Source: Paramacrobiotus metropolitanus (Eukaryota; Tardigrada; Eutardigrada; Parachela; Macrobiotidae). Taken from it: 64,000 nt of DNA. The stretch is taken from NCBI RefSeq assembly GCF_019649055.1, contig NW_026570261.1, positions 558,001-622,000 of the forward strand. The letters are read 5' to 3'. Below are positions 10,615 through 21,700 of the stretch, piece by piece. Numbering within the stretch: position 1 is the stretch's first letter; the number at the start of each line of letters is the position of its first letter. The position numbers and the translations under genes are program-made. The notes under the pieces were generated by a model. It ran no database searches and was not told where the DNA came from. It saw nothing but the letters and a program-made list of their open reading frames with translations.

Positions 10615-10783
10615 CAATGTAGGACTAAATGGTCGCATAGCCCCATACCCAGCATTCTGTACGCAAGCGGTGCAGTGCACTTGTACGAAACGGATATTTT
10701 GAACTCAGTCGTACAGTGCACTGCGCTGCATTCGTATTGAATGTGGAGATGTTGGGTATGCGACCATTTTGTCCTAAGCTGTA
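10615..10783 (+). mobile_element. MITE family M1, copy 1
   Basis: About 170 bp with inverted ends: TGTAGGACTAAATGGTCGCA at the left, TGCGACCATTTTGTCCTAAG at the right. A second inner palindrome surrounds GTGCAGTGCAC / GTGCACTGC. Near-identical copies lie at 23961-24135 (reversed) and 46455-46623. No coding capacity. Confidence 0.85.
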
Positions 10784-10989
10784 CACTCTCATAATTCACA
10801 GACAAACCATAGATCAAGAAATCATCGATTACTTTTAAGTGGTAGAAAACTCCTTAACCATTTTCAGCTGGGCTGTTGTTCCCTCATAATTGGCTGCTTA
10901 TGATGATTCATACTGGAATTACAACGTAATCACTGGGAACGTATGGCTGCGCTTATAACCAACAGACATGCTACACGTGACAGTTGGTA

Positions 10990-11205
10990 ATTTTGACCTG
11001 CGCCACCCTCATGTCCGACCATTTCCGCATAAGGACATTCCGGCATAAGGAGATGGACAATTCGGCTGTTATTTCGGCATATGAACATTTCGGCATGAGT
11101 ATGTTTTCTTATGTTTTCTTACGTCTTTTTTTGTTATTCTATGGATCCTTCGTTTTATTAAGCTAGCCGAAATGTCCATATGCCGAAATGTCCTGATGCC
11201 CAATA
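10990..11205. repeat. Inverted short-unit array around a T-rich core, element 1
   Basis: The left arm holds about five degenerate direct copies of a 16-bp unit, GGACATTTCGGCATAT. The right arm (about 11164-11202) holds two copies in inverted orientation (CCGAAATGTCC). Between them is a pyrimidine-rich core with repeated TTTTCTTATG. Elements at 23400-24480 and 24740-25395 have the same plan with different arm units. Confidence 0.7.
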
Positions 11206-11209
11206 TTTG

Positions 11210-12019
11210 TAATCTTCGCTGTACCATACCTCAAACTCAACTAGCGCGACCGATACTTGTACTTCTTCTGCTACTGTTAACTGGAAGCCTTGGTGTTTGC
11301 CATGGCAAGGCAGTTCATTCAAGGACAGTAAATAACGGTGCCGTTATTTAGTGCTACTGTTCTTGGTTAATTACTTACATATTATGGTCGTCCTTACAAT
11401 TTACATGCAAAGCGCATCCAACATTTGCCCTGCGGCACTGCAAAGTGCAAACATCTGTCAACGACATGCTAGCGCAGTCTAGCTGAATAGAGGATAGGCA
11501 GAGATAATAGGCAGCATGTTCAGCTTGACTACGATGCAAGTTTATCGAACGTCTGCTGCCGTCTGCAGCTACAGATACAGCACCTCCACCGCTCACATGT
11601 CAGCAAATGCCATAAGTCCGGTTCAAAATAGACCGGAAATTTAGGAAATCCTAGCAATTGTGAGAATTCTGCAAAAGCTGAGTAACGCACGAGATAAGAT
11701 AAGCTCTCATAACTGGTCCATATTGCGATGATGTGTCTTTTGCACGTTTGTATCCACGCCCCAAATATTCATAAATGTTGCTCTAGAAAAAGCTACTCGA
11801 GAGTAGCATATTCGAGCGTCAAAGGCGCCAAAGTTGATAATTTTCTCAGACAACAAAAGCACGCACCAAACTAGAAGTGAAACGCAGTCTACGTAAACTG
11901 TATTCTGGTGTATTTACTTTCTTATAGAAATTAATTACGATCATTAATACTCTCACTCACTCTCACTGGATTATTAACTACTGCCAAAAATTGCTGCTTA
12001 CAATTATCTAATTACTGCC
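11210..12019. other. Upstream region of the Harbinger accessory gene
   Basis: Contains short palindromes (TAAATAACGG / CCGTTATTTA at about 11329-11350; GCTACTC / GAGTAGC near 11791) but no gene. Terminal inverted repeats expected for the PIF/Harbinger element could not be found here by eye. Confidence 0.4.
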
Positions 12020-13733
12020 ATGCCTCCTAAACCAGCAACAGTATCGCAACCAGCTCGCAAGAAGGCCAGAGCGACTGCAGCACAAACCCCACGCATCATG
12101 CCAGCTCCGCTTCTCACTTCTGCCCAGTCTGCTCTCCCAGTCTCCGCTTCACCGGCGCTGCCAGATAATCCTCCCGCTCGATCAGATGATGCCGGCGTGC
12201 GCGCTTATGAAAGATGGTCAAGGGAGGAGGAGAGAGCATTGGTGGACTGGCTTACTGATTTGACCAACTATGAAAGATGGAAATCAGCTGGACAGGCTGC
12301 TGGTCCGGAGAATGCAACAAAGAAGACCAGCGGAGAAACCAAGATAGCTGTAGCACGTGCCATCTCCTTACATATTTCTACGGCCTGTAAGAAGGAGCGG
12401 ATCGATGGCCAAAAACTCAAGCTAAAGATACAATGGTTCGAGCAAAGATACAAAGCGGCAAACGACTGGTTAAACAACACCGGCGCAGGCATCGAGCCAG
12501 ACCTGGATCGCGCAGGAAGGCTGCAGTCGAACAAAATTAAAGGTAAATAAACAAACGCAAAAAACTTATTTTAAAAAATTTTAAAATTTAAAAAATGAAA
12601 GTTTCTCCTGAATTCGGGCTTATTATTGTCTGACTGAGTGTTGCAACACACTTTATCATCTTTTTAACAACTTTAAAATGTCATCACTTTAAAATTTGTT
12701 TCTGCTATAGCAGACAGTTTAAACTAACCATAAAACTGGGAAATGAAGCAAAATGAATGAAATTTAAATTTTAAAAAAAATTGTTTTTTATTAACTTGTC
12801 AACGTTTTTTGTTGATAGCACCAAATGTGTTGTCAGAGCTGTTAACTATTGCAGTGTTCATTAATGGTCGTTGACACTACGGATTAAACATTTAAATACT
12901 GTACATAGCATGATAGTACATACTATAGTACATGCAGGGTTGCGTAGTACTTCAGGTATACAGTATACTGTATAATTATGTGAATAATACACAGTATGCA
13001 TACAGAACATGTACAGAATAAAGAATTTAAATAAATACGTACAGGCACATTAATTCATACATTCACGTGCGCACCATTTGCAATAGCATGTATAATTGCA
13101 GATGTTCTAATCAAGATGTTCCCTTATTTTTACGACCTCGACCCGGTCTTCAGCCTTCGCGCATCGTTTCAGCCGCCGTATGTAAAAGAGACAGGCGTGG
13201 AAGCTGTGAGCGCGCAAGAAATTATGTACCCTGGAGCAGATGGGACAGATGCTGACATCGACGATAGCGCCGACGCGGATCCACAAACGCCGCCGGCACA
13301 GCCATCGTCCAGCAGTAGTACTGCGACCAAACAGACTGCAAGCCCAGATGAAGATCACCGCAGCCATGCCGACAAGCGTCTGGAGGGCGACGCAAGTTCA
13401 GATTCCGACGGAGAAATTTCTGCCCGTCATATAAAAGAAATTAATGGACCGCAAAAGAAAACGTTGAAGAAACCACCAGCTGCAAAAGCTACGATGTCGT
13501 TTTCGGAAACGCTTATGCATTTGGATAAGGGCCGATCGTCTCGGTTGGAGAAGAAAATGGAATCCACAAACATGCGCGCCATGGAAAAATCTGCACTTGA
13601 ACGAAAAAGGTTGGAGCTGCAAGAAAAACAACTGGAAGGAGAAGCGGAGGAACGAAAGATCCGGTTAATTGAGGCAGAAAACAGACGTATGGAACTTCGA
13701 CTAAGGTCAAGAGAAACTGGTTTGGATTTGTAA
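12020..13733 (+). CDS. PIF/Harbinger Myb/SANT-like accessory protein
   Basis: Two exons, 12020-12542 and 13102-13733, joined by a GT-AG intron (AG|GTAAAT ... ATTGCAG|) whose phase matches exactly (...SNKIK then DVLIKMFPYFYDL). The protein is about 384 residues. Order: a Pro/Ala-rich leader, a Myb/SANT or trihelix-like domain at about 65-160 (WSREEERALVDWLTDL, IQWFEQRYKAANDWL), an acidic Ser/Thr-rich middle, and a C-terminal charged coiled coil of about 75 residues (ALERKRLELQEKQ). PIF/Harbinger elements encode such a protein beside the transposase; it binds the element and helps the transposase enter the nucleus. AATAAA lies at 13735-13740. The transposase gene is convergent, 115 bases away. 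No stop or frameshift is seen. Confidence 0.8.
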
Positions 13734-13847
13734 GAATAAATTTGCTGTTTTAATTAAATACCGAACAACTGCTTAATTATTTTCCACTTTTTTATTTCCA
13801 TCAGCACTGCATCGCGGTTAAAAATTACACCTGTATACATAATTATT

Positions 13848-15176
13848 TTATTCTGCCATACTAGTTAAAACCGCGTTTTTCATTCGTTCTCTTTTCTGCG
13901 GCCCTTCTTCTGTTTCTGGAATTAAATCTGGTGCTTGGTTTCCCGGTTCGTTCGACGCTTCGTGTGGCAGCTGCCCCCACTGCATCTCGTATGGATCGCT
14001 CATTTCGATACAAAAATTATGCAATACTACACATGCGCGGAACCATAGAACAGCACGAGCGTGGTCATTTTGACAAGTAATTACATTTCTTAGTCCTTTC
14101 AAACACTGAAAACGATTTTTTAACATGCCGATACAGTGCTCTACACGTACTCTAGTCTTTGAATGCTGCTTGTTGAAGCGCCGGTTAGCCAAACTTTTGC
14201 GCTTTTCCGATTTCCGGTATGGCGGCAAAACTGTTGTGCTGATTGCGTAAGCGCTATCCGCCAAAATGTATTCATCCTTTCTGAAATATTTGCGCGGGTT
14301 CCGGTACAGGTCAGTGCTCTTGTAAACACGGCTATCGTGAGCAGAGCCGGTGAAGCCACATGACGTATAAATAATTCGCTTCGAATAATCGCATACGATC
14401 ATGGCAGATAAAGCGTACCGCTTCTTCCGGTTGTAGTAGTCCTCACCGTTTAAGGAAGGTTTCGCGGCAAGGACAATGTCGGTACCGTCAACGAAGCCGA
14501 TGCAGCTGGGAAAATGACACTTATCTTTAATTCGTTTCTTAATTATCCGTTTCTCTGCTGTGCTTGGCCACCGTACCATATCCTTTTCTAGGGATACAAT
14601 CGCAACAATAACACGCTTCGTAAACCAGTCGACAGTCCCTTCCGATATCCCAAATTTGCGAGCCACAGTTGCGACAGCAGCGGCATTTCCGCATGAACCG
14701 AACCGGCACAGGGCTACTGCGAGTTGTTTGGCGACAGGTGCTTGGCAGTGATTGGACTTGCCTTTAAAAATTGGATGGTCGATGATGCGGCCAAGTACGG
14801 CATCAAACGTTGCTCGCGACATCCGCATCTCCTGTCGAAACCGGCTTTCATCCAGGCTGAACAGAAGGTCATCGTAGAAGGCGGTGTTCTTTGGTACAAA
14901 CGACCTCGCAACATACCGTACATTATCCAGGTAGAAACGCAACATCAAAGGCGAAATTAAATCAGAAAATTCATCATCGCTGCTGTCTTCACTATCGGAA
15001 TCGCTGCTACTGTTATCAGAGTCTCCGGACTCACTACTACTATCATCAAAGTAATCCAAGTAGTCACGTAAAATAATATGCTCAAGTAATTTGATTGCCG
15101 GAAGGCGTTCATTAACTCGCGACATTTTTAAATTAATTTTCTGCGCTGTTGTTCTGCTGTAATAAGTCCAATGCAA
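13848..15176 (-). CDS. PIF/Harbinger DDE transposase
   Basis: One uninterrupted frame of 442 codons; the second Met (base 15122, MSRVNERLP) is a plausible true start. An acidic Ser/Asp run (about 45-70) precedes an HTH-like region (ATVARKFGISEGTVDWF). The DDE_4 nuclease core follows: CIGFVDGTD (first D), YILADSAYAI (second D), RVRVEHCIGMLKNRF (E), with TGSAHDSRVYK between and VVLHNFC near the end. All three catalytic acids are present. The enzyme cuts and pastes the element at 3-bp targets. With the convergent Myb-like gene this forms the usual two-gene PIF/Harbinger set. A poly(A) signal overlaps its stop codon. Both genes being intact points to recent activity or to selection on a domesticated pair. 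Confidence 0.9.
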   Translation of the reverse strand: MHWTYYSRTTAQKINLKMSRVNERLPAIKLLEHIILRDYLDYFDDSSSESGDSDNSSSDSDSEDSSDDEFSDLISPLMLRFYLDNVRYVARSFVPKNTAFYDDLLFSLDESRFRQEMRMSRATFDAVLGRIIDHPIFKGKSNHCQAPVAKQLAVALCRFGSCGNAAAVATVARKFGISEGTVDWFTKRVIVAIVSLEKDMVRWPSTAEKRIIKKRIKDKCHFPSCIGFVDGTDIVLAAKPSLNGEDYYNRKKRYALSAMIVCDYSKRIIYTSCGFTGSAHDSRVYKSTDLYRNPRKYFRKDEYILADSAYAISTTVLPPYRKSEKRKSLANRRFNKQHSKTRVRVEHCIGMLKNRFQCLKGLRNVITCQNDHARAVLWFRACVVLHNFCIEMSDPYEMQWGQLPHEASNEPGNQAPDLIPETEEGPQKRERMKNAVLTSMAE

Positions 15177-15179
15177 GCT

Positions 15180-15930
15180 GTGCCATCATAGAAAACAAAA
15201 CTGCGCTTTCTCTTAACTGCACGATTTGCCGCTCTCAAAACTGCCCGCTCGATGCAGATATGTGATGCATCATTGCCGTGCAGTTATTTGCTGTTTGTTA
15301 AGGTTCAAAGTGCGATTTTTTTAAGCGTGTGTCACAGATTTCGTTCGTTGAAATCTTCGTGATTGAATCTTGAGCCTAACTATAGATAAATTTCACGGCG
15401 TAGATTCGGCATGTGCTCCAGAATGCTTGATAGACTGTTATACTGATAAGTTTATTCATTATTGTTTCTTATGCAAATCGGTTAACACATTCAGAAAAAC
15501 ATAAAATTAATTACTCATTGATGTTCTAATTCCTGGAAATGGATCGCAAGTTGACCGGCGCGCCATAAATAATCATTAAGTAAGTCCCTCAGTGCTTTTG
15601 AGGTTTGCTGTACAATTTTATAAATTGAGTCCTTGACGTTGAGCCGATCAGGAAGAAATGTTGCCCATTTACATTTTTGGTGATATACTAATTTATTTAC
15701 ACTAATTTATAAATTTACATGGTATAACCATATGGGTATAACGGCTGTGACATGATACTGTACAAGACTACAAGTACAGAGTACATGCTTGCAGCTTGTC
15801 ACAGTTTATGGCTAGAACTAGAGTCTTTTTGCCAGATTCCTCCCTACCAGTTTCAATAATTATGCCAATGCCCAAAGGAACTTTATTACGTTACAAATTT
15901 TAGGACTTGCCTCCAGCGTGCGCCACTCTT
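15180..15930. other. No gene recognised
   Basis: Intergenic. It may contain the outer end of the Harbinger element, but no terminal inverted repeat could be paired with 11200-12000. Confidence 0.4.
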
Positions 15931-15934
15931 TGTA

Positions 15935-16520
15935 CAGTGGAACCTCCTACTTTGAACACCCCCGAACGCTGAACACCTCTGAACTCTGAACCGTGAACAC
16001 TCTGCTATGTACCACAGTATGTTTTCTAAGTAAATTAGACCTCTAAACATGAACAGAGCAGTTCAACCAAGCACCCGGGAAGATCAAGTGTTCAGGGTGT
16101 TCACGTAGATCATTCGTAACCATTCGTCTGCCGTTAAGTAATTTTATTTCGTGGACAGATCTTTAATTTTGAAATGAACATCAAGTCAAGAAATACGTCC
16201 CGGACAAGTTGACCGCTGCTTATTCTGATAAGCAAATTTCTATCCTCGAGAATTTTTCGACCGACGGATATGAAATTTTATTTTTTTGAATTGTAGTTGT
16301 CGTGTTAAACTGTTATTTTGCCCAAGACGGCACGAATCATACATTATGCTTATTAGCTACATTATACTAATTATTATTAACTACATATAAATTATATAAA
16401 GCCAGGGGCCCCCCTAAGAAAGTCTCCGCCCATGGGGGCAGTACCTCTGAACCATGAACACCTCTGAATCCTGAACAGAAACTGCGTACCGAGGGTGTTC
16501 AGGGTCGGGAGGTTCCACTG
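15935..16520. mobile_element. Non-autonomous TA-target (Tc1/mariner- or pogo-like) element
   Basis: 586 bp. Ends are CAGTGGAACCTCC and GGAGGTTCCACTG, perfect over 13 bp, flanked by TA on both sides (15933-15934, 16521-16522). Inside, subterminal repeats of TGAACACC / TGAACxCTGAAC occur in both end regions. No transposase. Confidence 0.85.
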
Positions 16521-17159
16521 TAAACATAATTTACTAACCTGACTCACAAATTCTAATCGTATTAGGATTATTATTCACATGCAGAAATTTGTTTACACAA
16601 AACTGTTTACTGTTCGTACTGTGCACGAGGATAACTGTACTGTCTGTACATAGTAGAAAAAGTTACAAAAATCGTAGTTAAAAGACTGTCTTTTCGCACG
16701 CATGGAGGGAATTACGATTGGAAGTTTGCAATCAAAAGTGTTGCAGAATGTACTGTACTTGAATATCTGCGACACATCTTTACCGAAGCTTGCATTTGGC
16801 GATTTCATTTTAAATTCCAAAAGACTTGGAGACAGAACTTCGCGTTAATACGACCTAAATGTGCCAAATCTGTGACAGTTGTATTATATGAAAGTGCACA
16901 CTGCACTGTATAACAATGTAACGAATGTTTGGATGGTTAGCACAAAAGAAAAGCAAAAAATATAAATTCGTAGGTTCGCAAAACTACACACTACGGCGCG
17001 CGACGCCACGCTATCTTACGGCCTGTTACGGGTATAAAATTGTAAATAATCCGGTGAAGTGACAGATCCTCTCCCGCATAAAGCTGTATACTCTGCACTC
17101 TGCAGTCTGCATTACGAAGCAACTGCAACTATATAAATATAATGCAGCGAATTAAATAT

Positions 17160-17690
17160 ACTGCAACTGTTTCGAGTGAGGAAAATTTATCTCTGACAGC
17201 AATATGTTTACATAAATGTATCAAAAGTCTCGTTCTAAACCGATCTCCTTCGAAGTTTGCACGTAAATGATATTGAATATTAGTAAAAAGATCGTTTTTA
17301 CACCGAACCAAAGTTGAACAACTTTTTTCAAATTTTGAAGAAATTCAGAAATTTTACAAATCATTTTAAAATTCAAAAAAATGTGTTCGGTGTAAAAACT
17401 GTCTTTATACTAATGTTTATTTACGTGCAAAAATTTGGAGAAGATCGGTTTATAACCAGACTTTTGGTACACCTGAAGGCATTTAAATTTTTTGGAACTT
17501 TGATAACCCATAACTTTCAACCGGATGTTGCGCGTGCAACAAATTTCACGCCTACAAATATAAGTTTTTCGGCTTCGAAATATCATAAAGCAAAGCAAAA
17601 AAGTGTTTGGGAGTGCGCGACAGCGATTAGCGAAAGTTCCCCTGGATGTACGAGTACGTACGAATTTGGCTCTAAGTGTGCATCAGGAAT
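17160..17690. mobile_element. Foldback element, family FB-A, copy 1 (diverged)
   Basis: The arms around 17205-17307 and 17380-17480 are inverted copies (GTGTAAAAACGAT..., TTTACGTGCAAA, GATCGGTTTA). The outer right part (ACCGGATGTTGCGCGTGCAA, GGAGTGCGCGACAGCG) matches the foldback at 56279-56967. The boundaries are approximate. Confidence 0.6.
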
Positions 17691-17967
17691 TCAGTTCTTC
17701 AAGGATCTGTTACATACCGCTGATTTAATTACAGGATCATACTTATCAAATAGTTATCATAACGCCCCTACTGCAAATCGTTAAGGAAATGGTGTGCGTG
17801 ACTGCGAGCCACGTTGAAAGTTTAATTTAGACGTTTTCTATCCACCTCAGGAGCTAACACTATGTACTGCACGAGTAAGCAAGGTAGCTGCTTACCTACA
17901 TGTACATGAGCCCGTTTAAAATTTTAAATATTATTTTTTATCGCAGAGGTCAAGGGCTTGGAAGTAA

Positions 17968-18790
17968 ATGGCATCAACGTCAGTGCCTCCGTATGAGCGG
18001 CTCTTGTTTGACACGCAACAAATGAGCTACCAAAACACTGTCATCGTTCGCCATGACAGCGACGTTTGTTGGCTGGGAAACATTCAGAATATCTCCGGAG
18101 ACAACGCGTTCATCCACTTTGGATCCAAAAAGGTCAAACCCAGCTGGATCCATACAGGCCGCGTGTGGCCTTTGCATTTCCCTGCGGACGCTGTCGCTTA
18201 CAAGGGTGGGACAATTCTCTTCAAGCAGGTATTTGCGGCTCTCCGCGACGAAGATGACGGGCCATTTCGCTTTCGCCCCGCGTTTGTGGCTGATTGCCTT
18301 ACTGCGTGCGATTTATGCGAAATCTTTTACGTGGAGACGCAGGATTGCGAAAATGCAAACGCTCCTGGCAATCTTCGCAAGGAGCTGGTGTACAGATGCC
18401 AAATTGCCGTCAAGCTGCCGATCACAGAACCACCGTTGCTGTGCCGGGTCGAAGGACTTATCTTCAAAAAACTCTTCGTTCCATTAAACAGGGCGCAGGA
18501 CGTTTTTAGCGACGCCTCTGACATATCTCGGATCATCAGGCATTTTCGTGACACGATGAAACGGGATGTACGGTTGGCCGCCTTGTCGGACTGCTGTCGA
18601 TTTCACCTTCGAATCCAAGGAGATGGATGCATGTTCATTGTCCCCAGCCTAACAGCGGAGCCAGAGACGATGCAGTGGATGGCCACAGCACTGTCGGAAA
18701 TGCTGTTGACTCATCTAGCCCACCGAGCCGACCTTTCGCCGTTCGACAACCGTTGCTTTAGTGGCACTGAAGAGTTTTCCTCAGGGGCAG
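17968..18790 (+). CDS. F-box family gene, exon 1
   Basis: 274 codons plus one base, starting at MASTSVPPYERLLFD and ending with a GGCAG|GTTAGT donor. It carries the Tudor-like module, the ALRDEDDGPFRFRPAF segment and a MQWMATALSEMLLTHL helix. The whole exon recurs as the pseudogene at 45424-46140, and its first 67 codons recur at 8520. Confidence 0.8.
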
Positions 18791-21700
18791 GTTAGTACTT
18801 CCATTTTGTTGGTAAGTTTGCTTTCAACATTAAATTCATATTTACGTCAAAAAAGCTGAGAAATACTGCACATTGTGAGCAGGAGCTGATGGTTTTCATT
18901 AATATTGCTGTTAATACTAGATAACGTAATAAGCTAGCTGGCTCATGGCCTGGTTGACTTGGTCTAGCGCCACTGTAGTTCACTACAAAAAGCTAAAGTC
19001 ACTACAATGCACTACACAATTTGGCTAATGGCACTACATGGTCGCCAATTGTCTTTTAATTCGTTGCACGTCTTCAGCTGGATATTTGCACTACTCTGTA
19101 CAACCAATCGATTTCCGGTTGCCCACAGTAAAATATGCTAAAGATACTAGAACTACAGTCTGTATAAAGCTGACGCTAGTCGAGACAGCACACGGTTGCT
19201 GCCTTTGCTCCCATGAATCCAGGCTCCGTCGCTGGAAAGCCAAAAAGTTCGCTATAACATCGGCAGAATGCCGACCTGAAACTTGAAAGAGTGAATGCAT
19301 TATGCATTTCGAACATTTTTTTTTAATGTTCAAATTTGAACTATTAAGTAGAGTACCGGCGCTTGCAGTCATTGTTATCGTGGTGGCTATTGCCTATTAA
19401 ATTTCGAACAACTGGATTGTGTCTGAGACTTATACCGTTGCATAATGTACTTATAGCATATTTGCAACATTCAATAATGTAACTTCGTTGCAGTTTTATT
19501 TTTAATAAGTGGTGATTAAACAGATTAAAGAAATTTGAATATTATAAATTTACTCGTTTTCATTGTCTATAAACGTCTACAGTCTGTAAGGTTTTGATAG
19601 TAATGGATTGTCTCAATGGGCTATGGTTTTTTACAGTAGCTCATAATTATCTTGTTTTCGCAACATTGGGCTAGTTGTTAAACCGCTTCATTTTCCTGTT
19701 AAAGATTTGGTTGTTTGTTAAATAGCATATGGAAGCACCGGAAGGCTAATTCAGGGACACTGCTCTGCGCCCCAAAATTTTATGGCCCATAGTTATTTTG
19801 CTAAGCGATCGAAAGATTTCCGGTCTAAAAAGTTTCAATAATCATGCAGTCATAGGTAGTACGCTGAAACGCCGTTCCAACAAATCCATAATGTAGCTGT
19901 AACTGTAAGTAAACATAATGCAGGCCAAACCAGTACTGGGAATTCAAAACAGAAGTTCAGCCTGAAGTAATAATGGCAGCTGAAGCCGCGAGGCTTGAGG
20001 CATACTTGCCAGTGTTACGTCTCACACGTTTGGACAGAGCGGAGCAATTAGATACTCTAATGCGTATATCATGGCAAAATATACTGAAGTACCAGTGTCA
20101 CCGGAAAGTCCACCCATTACAATGATTACACATGGACGCTAGGAAGTTAGGATTAGTCAGGGCGATGAATTACGCAGCATCGATATCGATGCGATATGTC
20201 TCGATATGCCCTCAGTCCCGCGCTAAGCATCCGACTCCAACAACTGCGGGGTTTGTGCAACCGCCTTCCGATCTCACAAAATAATTATAATCATAAACGC
20301 AAAAGAATTAGACCAAAAATGCTTATAAACGTTAATTATCGACCGAATGCGAAAAATTTAGTTTTCGCGAAAAACTCAATAACTGTGAAATAAATTCCAA
20401 AGTAGAGTGCTATAACGCGGGGCCGTATGGGCGCCACGCGTATCCTCGACAGCGAACAGCGGTGAACCCGGATGAGGCTTTATTGCCGAATCTAATGCGC
20501 ACCGTGGCGCAGCAACACCAGACTAATGAGGAAGGATCCTGCAGCCAGTGCAACTGTGCTGCAGGTCCGTCAAAACAGCGCAGCAATGTGCGGGGTGGAA
20601 ATCCCCAGAAACAGCGAATAGCTACTTAGGAGGGCGGGGCGTCCCGCCCTTATACCCCTTTTGCAGGCATCGCTACGTCCTCGGAGCGAAATCTCCCAGG
20701 ATTCGGAGGATCCGCACCCCCCGCCGGTCCGGTTCGGGCGGTTAATCCGGTCGGCTCGGTTCCAGTTTGGTCGGCTCAAATCCGGTTCGGCTCAGGTTGG
20801 GTTCCGGGTCAGGTCGGCTCCGGTTCGGTCCGAGTCAACCGTCTGGGTCAGCGCACTGTCGCGCCAGATCCAGGGTCCAACCCGGAAACGGGTAAATTCC
20901 GTGGTTTCTTCAGCAAGGGAAAGGTCACGTTCTGGGGAAATTTGGGCAGGGGTTTGGGGTCTATGTGGCCCGTGACCCCTGCAAAAAAACAAAGCACGCA
21001 AATCCGCGGTGAAATCCACTGCTCCGTCCGGGGGGATGTCGCCGTCCCAGGAAGTTCGGGCAGTGTTATGGTGGGGGAATTCTCGGCGTGGTGCTGGTGG
21101 TCGATCCGTGCCGTTGGGATCGGAGTTGGTGCTGCTGTTGGCGGTGTATCCGTTCTGGTTTCCCGCTGGTCCGGGTCGCGTTCGCCGTCGGCATCGCAGG
21201 AGGCGTTTCTCGCTCCGCGGCATCGCAGGAGGCGTTTCTCGCCCCGCGGCTTCTCCGTCCATTCTGGGGAGGCATCTCCGTCCATTCTGAGGAGGAATCC
21301 ATCGCGGGGAGGCGTCCATCTCCGTCAGTTGGGAGAGGATCCATCACGTTCCGCGTGGGGGGGGGTGGGAATGTAGCTCCACACCCCGGGGTTAAATGGG
21401 GTTCATAACTCAGAGGTGCTGCGGGCGCGACGAGCGCGCGCAGCTGGAAACGATAACCATGATCTGCTACCATATAACGCGGGGCCGTATGGGCGCCACG
21501 CGTATCCTCGACAGCGAACAGCGGTGAACCCGGATGAGGCTTTATTGCCGAATCTAATGCGCACCGTGGCGCAGCAACACCAGACTAATGAGGAAGGATC
21601 CTGCAGCCAGTGCAACTGTGCTGCAGGTCCGTCAAAACAGCGCAGCAATGTGCGGGGTGGAAATCCCCAGAAACAGCGAATAGCTACTTAGGAGGGCGGG

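Noticed and set aside
20792-21376. Several long open frames on both strands in the GC-rich interior of the TRIM-like element
   Set aside because: GC-rich sequence has few stops; frames overlap on both strands and none shows a gag or pol motif.
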